Part shown: positions 58,239 through 64,000 of the stretch, piece by piece
Numbering within the stretch: the first letter of the stretch is position 1
Layout: the number at the start of each line of letters is the position of its first letter
Assembly: GCA_965276825.1 (NCBI GenBank)
Contig: OZ255630.1
Location: forward strand, 2,046,001-2,110,000
Origin: G965276765 sp965276825
GTDB taxonomy: Bacteria; Actinomycetota; Acidimicrobiia; Acidimicrobiales; Palsa-688
Direction: 5' to 3'
Length of the DNA: 64,000 nt
Notes under the pieces: generated by a model
The model's database searches: none
Seen by the model: the letters and a program-made list of their open reading frames with translations, nothing else
Told to the model about the DNA's origin: nothing
Program-made: the position numbers and the translations under genes

Positions 58239-59891
58239 TCAGTCCCCGAGCGACGCCTTGGCCTCGGCCCACCACCGGTCGACGGTGGCCGGGTCGGCGC
58301 GGCCGGCGACGACGCCCTCGGCGACGGCGAGGCCCTCGACGGCCCGGGCGCGGGCGAGGAAGCGGGAGGTGGCGCCCCGCAGGGCGCCCTCGGGGTCGAC
58401 GCCGAGCTTGCGGCCGAGGTTGACCGCGCTGAACAGCACGTCGCCGAGCTCGGCGACGACCGCCTCGCCAGCGCTCTCCGAGACATCACCCGAGACGTCG
58501 GGGGCGCCCCCCGAGACGTCGGCGACCGAGGGGACGCCGGAGGTGGCGGCGCCCCCCGAGACGTCGGCCACCGAGGGGGCGCCGGCGTCGACGGCGGACC
58601 GCAGCTCGCCGAGCTCCCCGTCGAGGGCCGCCCACACCCCGCCGACGTCCGGCCAGTCGAGGCCGAGGGAGGCGGCCCGGCGTTGCACCTTGTCGGCGTA
58701 GAGGAGGGAGGGCAGCGTGGAGGGGATCCCGTCCATGATCGACGCCCGGCCCTTCTCCGCCTGCTTGCGCTGCTCCCACTCCAGGCTCAGGTCGGACATC
58801 GCGACGTCGGACACCGCGACGTCGGACACCGCGACGTCGGACACCGCGACGTCGGACACCGCGAAGACGTGGGGATGGCGGGCGACCAGCTTGTCGTGGA
58901 TGCCCCTGGCCACGTCGGACAGCTCGAAGCGGCCGGCCTCGGCGGCGAGGGTGGCGTGGAACACCACCTGGAACAGGAGGTCGCCGAGCTCTTCCTCCAG
59001 GTGGGACCAGGCGTCGTCGACGGCCGGGTCGCCGGCCCCGGCGAGCCCGGCGGCGTCGAGCCGACCGGCGCCGGCGGGGAGCGCGTCGATGGCGTCGAGC
59101 ACCTCGTAGGTCTCCTCGAGGAGGTGGCGGCCCAGGCTGCGGTGGGTCTGCTCGCGGTCCCACGGGCAGCCGGTCCTGAGCGTGCGGACCAGGCCGGCCA
59201 GCCTGGCCGTCTCCCCGGCCACGGGTGCGGCCAGCGCGGGGATCCAGATGCTGGTCAGGTGATCGGGGCGCAGGGCCCGGTCGAGGTCGGCCCAGGCGAC
59301 GGTGGCGACGACCTCGTCGGGGAGGCCGAGGCGGCCGAGGACCGTGACCGGGCCCGGATCGGCGTCGACGGCCAGCTTGATGTCGGAGAGGACCCGGGGG
59401 TGGTCGCACTGGGCCACGAGGAGCGGACCGCGCTCCCCCGCCGCCTCGACACCGAAGCGGTGGCCGTCAACCAGGCGGACGCCGGCGGCGAAAGGGTCGA
59501 TGCCGAGCCGGTCCCACGCCAGGTCGACGAAGGACAGCGCGGGGAGCAGGTCGACCGTGAGGTCGGCGCGCCTGCGCAGCAGCTCCACGGTCCGCTCGGC
59601 GACCAGGGGCGAGCCGGGCACGGCGTAGCAGATCTCCCCGTGCTCGCCGGCGGCGGCGGCGAGGCGCTCGACGATGGTCTCGTAGACGTCGTCGATCGAG
59701 TCGGCCGCGTCGTACACCGCGTCGAAGGACTCGGACTCGCCGACCACCGAGGCCGAAGGGTGGCGCCGGGTGCGCACGAAGCGAACCGGGATCCGCTCGA
59801 TGGCCGCGGCGGCCGACGCCGTGAGCGCGCCGGGGTCGCCGGGACCGAGGCCGACGACCACCACGTGCCCGACGACCACGTGCCCGGTCAT
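58239..59891 (-). CDS. mazG: YabN-type tetrapyrrole methylase-MazG fusion (NTP pyrophosphohydrolase)
   Basis: A 550-residue two-domain protein. Residues 1-225 are a SAM-dependent tetrapyrrole methylase-like domain (VVVVGLGPGDPGALTASAAA, ICYAVPGSPLVAERTVELLR). The MazG part has LVRTLRTGCPWDREQTHRSL, HLLEETYEVLDAIDALPAG, SHLEEELGDLLFQVVFHATL (the EExxE...ExxD metal motif), and a second half with VVAELGDVLFSAVNLGRKLG. MazG hydrolyses noncanonical or damaged NTPs. Three in-frame repeat tracts lie inside: 15-bp units (58791-58865), a 45-bp period (58504-58592) and a 15-bp duplication at the start codon (59861-59890). The exact start is therefore slightly uncertain. Confidence 0.9.
   Translation of the reverse strand: MTGHVVVGHVVVVGLGPGDPGALTASAAAAIERIPVRFVRTRRHPSASVVGESESFDAVYDAADSIDDVYETIVERLAAAAGEHGEICYAVPGSPLVAERTVELLRRRADLTVDLLPALSFVDLAWDRLGIDPFAAGVRLVDGHRFGVEAAGERGPLLVAQCDHPRVLSDIKLAVDADPGPVTVLGRLGLPDEVVATVAWADLDRALRPDHLTSIWIPALAAPVAGETARLAGLVRTLRTGCPWDREQTHRSLGRHLLEETYEVLDAIDALPAGAGRLDAAGLAGAGDPAVDDAWSHLEEELGDLLFQVVFHATLAAEAGRFELSDVARGIHDKLVARHPHVFAVSDVAVSDVAVSDVAVSDVAMSDLSLEWEQRKQAEKGRASIMDGIPSTLPSLLYADKVQRRAASLGLDWPDVGGVWAALDGELGELRSAVDAGAPSVADVSGGAATSGVPSVADVSGGAPDVSGDVSESAGEAVVAELGDVLFSAVNLGRKLGVDPEGALRGATSRFLARARAVEGLAVAEGVVAGRADPATVDRWWAEAKASLGD
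58791..58865. repeat. 15-bp tandem repeat x5 inside mazG
   Basis: Five units of GTCGGACACCGCGAC (first copy has one change, last copy one change) run head to tail. On the coding strand they add repeated SDVAV between the HDKLVARHPHVF segment and the WEQRKQAEK helix, an insertion within the MazG active-site domain. Confidence 0.95.
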
Positions 59892-59902
59892 CCGTCCACC
59901 GG

Positions 59903-59940
59903 GACGGGGAGGGTGGGCACGGACGGGGAGGGTGGGCACG
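59903..59940. repeat. 19-bp tandem duplication between mazG and lipoprotein gene
   Basis: GACGGGGAGGGTGGGCACG is present twice without mismatch (59903-59921 and 59922-59940). It fills most of the 54-bp gap and overlaps the mazG ribosome-binding region. Confidence 0.95.
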
Positions 59941-59945
59941 GACGG

Positions 59946-60938
59946 CTAGGAGGCTTTGGCGAAGCGGGCGGTGCTCGGCGGCACGACCCGGTAGCCTGCG
60001 GCGCGGGTCCTCGCCCAGGTCCCGTAGGCCGGGTTGACCTGGACGTGGGCGGCGGCGATGACCGCCTCCACGCGTTGGGTGCCGGCGGCGGACGCGTTGG
60101 CCGCGGACAGCACCCGGAGCAGCGCGGGCCCGATCGGCACGAGGGCGCGGCTGGCCACGGCGATGACCTGGTAGCCGTACGGCGTCCGCTCCGGCACGGC
60201 CGCCTTGTGCGCGGGCAGGGCGAGCAGGGTGGTGATCAGGCCGAGCGAGAGCCCGGCGAAGGTGCGGGCGTCGTAGCAGGTGACCGAACCGGTCGAGCCG
60301 GCCGAGCCGGCATCGATGGCCTTCTGGATGGACACCGCCCTGGCCCGGCTGGCGGCCATGTCGATGCCGTGCGCGCCGGGGACGCTGACGTTGACGGTCC
60401 GCACGCAGAGGGACGTGAACAGCGAACCTCCGTACCCCGAGAACACCCGGCTGACATAGGACGGGCTCACGCCGGTGGAGGGGTACAGCATGGCCTGGTC
60501 GGCGAAGCGCTGGACGAAGGCGTCGCGCAGCGACGGTGGGAAGCGGTACCAGACGAGGTTCTGGGCGTTGGCCGCGGCGGAGACCGCCCTGGCCGCGTCC
60601 AGCACGGCCGGCGTCGGGAGGTCGTGAGTCCTGACCAGGTGCTGGTGCACCGCCGTCGCGTCGACCAGGTCGTTGAGCACCTGGGCCGTCCAAGCCGTGG
60701 TGTAGGTGCCGGACGACGCGCCCTGGACCTTGAGGCCGCTCGACGCCCCGTTGGCGTCGATGCTGTCGATGTAGACGGAGTTGGCGGAGCGGCTGGCCAG
60801 CTCGGCGTCGAGGACGGTCTGCTTCACCACCTGCCCGTTGATCGATGCGGCGAAGGGCGACGAGTCGCAGCCGGCCGCGACCAGGGACACGGTCGCGGCG
60901 ACGGCCACGCCGGCGAGGGTTCGGCGGAGGGATCTCAC
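59946..60938 (-). CDS. SurA-like lipoprotein (peptidyl-prolyl isomerase-related)
   Basis: A 330-residue exported lipoprotein from GTG 60938. The lipobox is VSLVAAGC (Cys24). The mature N-terminus SPFAASINGQVVKQTVLDAE resembles the SurA/PrsA chaperone start, and the C-terminus HVQVNPAYGTWARTRAAGYR matches the end of such proteins. The middle shows no full parvulin motif, so isomerase activity is doubtful; a chaperone role outside the membrane is more likely. Position between mazG and mfd corresponds to lpqU only by location in M. tuberculosis, since the protein type differs. Confidence 0.82.
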   Translation of the reverse strand: MRSLRRTLAGVAVAATVSLVAAGCDSSPFAASINGQVVKQTVLDAELASRSANSVYIDSIDANGASSGLKVQGASSGTYTTAWTAQVLNDLVDATAVHQHLVRTHDLPTPAVLDAARAVSAAANAQNLVWYRFPPSLRDAFVQRFADQAMLYPSTGVSPSYVSRVFSGYGGSLFTSLCVRTVNVSVPGAHGIDMAASRARAVSIQKAIDAGSAGSTGSVTCYDARTFAGLSLGLITTLLALPAHKAAVPERTPYGYQVIAVASRALVPIGPALLRVLSAANASAAGTQRVEAVIAAAHVQVNPAYGTWARTRAAGYRVVPPSTARFAKAS

Positions 60939-60997
60939 AGCGGGGTGATGCTACCGACCGCCCCCTCAGGGCCCACAAACCCGGCCCGCCACGGGAA

Positions 60998-63900
60998 TCA
61001 CTCGACCAGGGTGGCGAGCAGCTCGGTCAGGTCGCCGGCGGGTTCCGCACCGCGCGGGAGGGGCACGACCAGCTGGCCGATGTCCTCTTTGTAGATGGCC
61101 TTGGGCACCAGGCGGGTGAGGCGGACCCGCTGGCTGGCCTTGAGGGAGATGGGGGCCAGCCTGGCGGTCATGCCGGGACCGGTGATGCCGCCGGCGGACT
61201 TGACCACGGCGATCTCGCGGACGCCGAGCCTGGCGCACTCGGCGCGCAGCGAGCCGATGCGCAGCAGGGCCTCGGCCGGCTCGGGCAGGGGCCCGTAGCG
61301 GTCGGTCCACTCGGCGCGGATGTCGTCCACCTCTCGGTGGGTGGTGACCGTCGCCAGCCGCCGGTAGGCCTCGAGGCGCAGATCCTCGCGGGCGACGTAG
61401 TCGGCGGGGAGGTTGGCCGTGACGGGCAGGTCGAGCTTGATCTCGGCCGGCTCCCGGCGCTCCTCGCCCTTGAGCTCGGCGACGGCCTCGCTGACCATCT
61501 GCACGTACAGGTCGTAGCCGACCGCGGCGATGTGGCCCGACTGGTCGCCCGAGAGCAGGTTGCCGGCGCCGCGGATCTCGAGGTCACGCATGGCGATCTT
61601 GAACCCCGAGCCGAGCTCGGTGTGCTCGCCGATGGTCCGCAACCGCTCGTAGGCCTCCTCGGAGAGGGAGACGTCGGGCGGGAAGAGCAGGTAGGCGTAG
61701 GCCCGCTGGCCGGCCCGTCCGACGCGTCCGCGCAGCTGGTGCAGCTGGCCGAGGCCGAGGCGGTCGGCGCGGTCGACCACGAGGGTGTTGACCGTCGGCA
61801 TGTCGATCCCCGACTCGATGATCGTCGTGCACACGAGGACGTCGTAGCGGCCCTCCCAGAACTCGTAGACGATCCGCTCGAGCACCGCCTCGTCGAGCTG
61901 ACCGTGGGCGACGGCCACCCTGGCCTCGGGCACGAGGGCCCGCAGCTCGGCGGCCACCTTCTCGATGTCGCGCACCCGGTTGTGGACATAGAACACCTGC
62001 CCCTCGCGCAGCAGCTCCCTGCGGATGGCCTCGGCCACGGCCCGCTCGTCGTGCTCCCCCACGTAGGTGAGGATCGGCTGCCGCTCGGCCGGCGGGGTGT
62101 TGAGGAGGGTGAGGTCGCGGATGCCGGTCAGGCTCATCTCGAGCGTGCGCGGGATGGGGGTGGCGGTGAGGGTGAGCACGTCGACGTCGGTCCGCAGCTT
62201 CTTGATGCTCTCCTTGTGGTTGACGCCGAAGCGCTGCTCCTCGTCGACGACGAGCAGGCCGAGGTCCTTGAACTCGAGCTCGCCAGAGAGGAGCCGGTGG
62301 GTGCCGATGACCACGTCGACGGAGCCGTCGGCCAGGCCGGCGACCACGTCACGGGCCTGGGCCGGGGTGAGGAAGCGGGACAGCATCTCGACGCGGACGG
62401 GGTAGCCGGCGAACCGGTCGGCGAAGGTCTGGAAGTGCTGGGAGGCGAGCAGCGTGGTCGGCACGAGCACGGCGACCTGCTTGCCGTCCTGCACGGCCTT
62501 GAAGGCCGCCCGGATGGCGACCTCGGTCTTGCCGAAGCCCACGTCGCCGCAGACCAGGCGGTCCATGGGCGCGCCCGACTCCATGTCGGCCTTGGTCTCG
62601 GTGATGGCCTTGAGCTGATCGGCGGTCTCGGCGTAGGGGAACGAGCCCTCCATCTCGGTCTGCCACACCGTGTCGGGGGCGAAGGCGTGGCCGGGGGCGT
62701 TGACCCGGCGCTGGTAGAGCACGACGAGCTCCTGGGCGATCTCCTTGACCGCGGAGCGGACCCGGGACTTGGCCTTCTGCCACTCGGAGCCGTTGAGCCG
62801 GCTGAGCGACGGCGACTCGCCGCCGGTGTAGGGGCGCAGCAGGTCCACCTGGTCGGAGGGGATGAACAGCTTGTCGCCGCCGCGGTAGTCGAGGACGAGG
62901 TAGTCGCGCTCGACGCCGCCGATGGCGCGGCCCACCATGCCACCGAAGCGGCCGACGCCGTGCTGGTAGTGGACGACCAGGTCGCCGGCCTTCATGTCGT
63001 CGAAGAACGTCTCGGCCGCCCTGGCCCGGCGCCGTGGCCGGCGGTGGGCGCGCCGCCGGCCGGTCAGGTCGGCCTCGGCGAGCACGGCCAGCTGGAGGGG
63101 CGGGTAGACGAAGCCGCGCTCGATCGGCTCGACGACGATGCGCACGCCGGGGACGGTCAGCTTGCCGTCGGCCTCGTGGCCGTCGAGGACGGGGGCGTTG
63201 ATGCCGTGGTCGCGCAGCACGGCGGCCAGGCGGGCCGCGCTGCCCCGGCCCTCGGCGCAGACGGCCACCCGGTAGCCGCCGGCGACGAGCTCGTGCAGGC
63301 GGGCGACGAAGCGGTCGGGGTCAGCGAGAGGTGAGTCCCAGCCGGTGGCGGCCACGACGGTGGTGTCGGGCCCCTCGGGGGCGACGGTGATGGTCCACGC
63401 CGCCGCCCGGGTGCGCGCGAGGAGCCGGTCGAAAGGCAGGTGGAGGGGGGGAAAGGCCTCGCCGTCGGCTCCCCACGTCTGGGCCAGGGTGCCGGCCAGG
63501 GCGACCTCCTCGTCGAGCAGCTCCCTGGCCCTGTCCCTCATCCTCCTCGGCTCGACGAGCAGCACGAGGCCACTGTCGGGGAGGAGGTCGGAGAGCAGCC
63601 GCTCCTCGCCGGCCAGCCACGGCAGCCACGACTCCATGCCGTCGAAGGTCAGCCCCTCGGCCAGGCGCTCCCACTGCTCGCGGCCCCAGGGGGCCTCGCC
63701 GACCAGGGCGGCGGCCCTGGCGCGGAGGTCGTCACTCGGGAGCAGCTCCCGGCAGGCGAACAGCTCCACGACCTCGACGTCGCCCGTCGAGCGCTGGTCG
63801 CCGACGCCGAACTCGGTGAGGCGGTCGACCTCGTCTCCCCAGAGGTCGATGCGGACCGGCCCTTCGGCCGTCGAGCCGAACACGTCGACGATCGAGCCCC

Positions 63901-64000
63901 GCACGGCGAGCTCGCCCCGGTGCTCGACCTGGTACTCGCGGCGGTAGCCCATGGCGACGAGTCGGGCCACGAGCGCCTCGGGGTCGATCTGCTCGCCCCG
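60998..64000 (-). CDS. mfd: Transcription-repair coupling factor (5' end outside window)
   Basis: 1000 codons are visible and the frame is open at base 64000; about 150-200 N-terminal residues are missing. Mfd removes stalled RNA polymerase and recruits UvrA. Seen in order are a UvrB-like module end (RREYQVEHRGELAVRGSIVD), the RNA-polymerase-interacting domain (VHYQHGVGRFGGMVGRAIGG), the RecG-like motor with Walker A LVCGDVGFGKTEVAIRAAFK, DEEQRFGVNHKESIKKL, TLTATPIPRTLEMSLTGIRD, GQVFYVHNRVRDIEKVAAEL and QLRGRVGRAGQRAYAYLLFP, and the C-terminal TRCF domain ending at 60998. A basic Arg-rich insert (RRRAHRRPRRRARAAETFF) precedes the RID. Confidence 0.97.
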   Translation of the reverse strand, partial: RGEQIDPEALVARLVAMGYRREYQVEHRGELAVRGSIVDVFGSTAEGPVRIDLWGDEVDRLTEFGVGDQRSTGDVEVVELFACRELLPSDDLRARAAALVGEAPWGREQWERLAEGLTFDGMESWLPWLAGEERLLSDLLPDSGLVLLVEPRRMRDRARELLDEEVALAGTLAQTWGADGEAFPPLHLPFDRLLARTRAAAWTITVAPEGPDTTVVAATGWDSPLADPDRFVARLHELVAGGYRVAVCAEGRGSAARLAAVLRDHGINAPVLDGHEADGKLTVPGVRIVVEPIERGFVYPPLQLAVLAEADLTGRRRAHRRPRRRARAAETFFDDMKAGDLVVHYQHGVGRFGGMVGRAIGGVERDYLVLDYRGGDKLFIPSDQVDLLRPYTGGESPSLSRLNGSEWQKAKSRVRSAVKEIAQELVVLYQRRVNAPGHAFAPDTVWQTEMEGSFPYAETADQLKAITETKADMESGAPMDRLVCGDVGFGKTEVAIRAAFKAVQDGKQVAVLVPTTLLASQHFQTFADRFAGYPVRVEMLSRFLTPAQARDVVAGLADGSVDVVIGTHRLLSGELEFKDLGLLVVDEEQRFGVNHKESIKKLRTDVDVLTLTATPIPRTLEMSLTGIRDLTLLNTPPAERQPILTYVGEHDERAVAEAIRRELLREGQVFYVHNRVRDIEKVAAELRALVPEARVAVAHGQLDEAVLERIVYEFWEGRYDVLVCTTIIESGIDMPTVNTLVVDRADRLGLGQLHQLRGRVGRAGQRAYAYLLFPPDVSLSEEAYERLRTIGEHTELGSGFKIAMRDLEIRGAGNLLSGDQSGHIAAVGYDLYVQMVSEAVAELKGEERREPAEIKLDLPVTANLPADYVAREDLRLEAYRRLATVTTHREVDDIRAEWTDRYGPLPEPAEALLRIGSLRAECARLGVREIAVVKSAGGITGPGMTARLAPISLKASQRVRLTRLVPKAIYKEDIGQLVVPLPRGAEPAGDLTELLATLVE

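Noticed and set aside
58791..58865. Possible CRISPR-like array in mazG
   Set aside because: The units are directly adjacent with no spacers and are in frame inside a gene, so this is a coding tandem repeat. No cas gene is present in the window.
58209..61094. Plus-strand open frame of about 960 codons antisense to mazG and the lipoprotein
   Set aside because: Same cause: Gly/Val/Asp-rich mirror of genuine minus-strand coding sequence with no conserved motif.
60845..63334. Plus-strand open frame of about 830 codons antisense to mfd
   Set aside because: Mfd motifs on the minus strand are unambiguous; the antisense frame is a compositional shadow.

Overview
The window is about 70% G+C with dense, tightly packed and often 4-bp-overlapping genes. 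Actinobacterial markers are a WhiB regulator, a DUF1707 protein, an intein-bearing Rv2578c-type radical SAM enzyme, nickel superoxide dismutase with its maturation protease, and the block mfd, mazG, eno, ftsB, DUF501, ppx. I infer an Actinomycetota member, possibly Acidimicrobiia-like. That class call is inference; no rRNA is present. The LLM oxidoreductase is cut at the left edge and mfd at the right edge.

Layout. 1-6.4 kb: F420-type oxidoreductase, oligopeptidase B, an FtsH-like protease and a DUF1330 protein. 6.4-9.5 kb: a decaying accessory patch with a frameshifted alpha/beta hydrolase, a truncated TetR regulator, a frameshifted DUF222/HNH element and a P-loop relic. 9.5-23.5 kb: core and metabolic genes, namely a metallo-beta-lactamase-fold hydrolase, MutY, three probable ethylmalonyl-CoA pathway genes (MaoC hydratase, methylsuccinyl-CoA dehydrogenase, CoA-ester lyase), WhiB, ClpP, an SRPBCC-ArsR operon with paired operators, fumarase, an NlpC/P60 hydrolase, a quinone oxidoreductase and a LigD-type polymerase. 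23.5-29.5 kb: an SLC13/ArsB-like permease, an SDR relic, the intein-split radical SAM gene, a DMT transporter, a LysM cell-wall enzyme and tRNA-Leu(UAA).

29.6-44.3 kb is accessory: a tyrosine-recombinase-fold protein lacking most catalytic residues behind a perfect palindrome and overlapping an MFS gene; relics of a nucleotidyltransferase pair; VOC and DUF998 proteins; a CsoR-linked permease-YHS module; an ABC exporter, GH63-like hydrolase and DoxX operon; a second MFS pump; YceI; an L,D-transpeptidase; the sodN/sodX pair; and a chimeric gene remnant.

44.3-64 kb is almost all on the minus strand: GNAT, aminotransferase, ppx and DUF501, then a complete molybdenum-hydroxylase (form II CO dehydrogenase-like) operon coxL-S-M-D-E, two XdhC genes, a MobA-like gene and coxG, then ftsB, eno, a YabN-MazG fusion, a SurA-like lipoprotein and mfd. 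The cox operon sits inside a block that is contiguous in Mycobacterium tuberculosis (mfd-mazG-lpqU-eno-Rv1024-Rv1025-ppx2).

The best candidate for something undescribed is the recombinase-fold/MFS operon at 29.65-31.9 kb, which may be an integrase fold turned into a DNA-binding regulator. Other unusual features are in-frame 15-bp repeat arrays in mazG and the hydrolase, a 31-bp array at the end of the LysM gene, a 20-bp perfect inverted repeat upstream of eno, and several gene relics.
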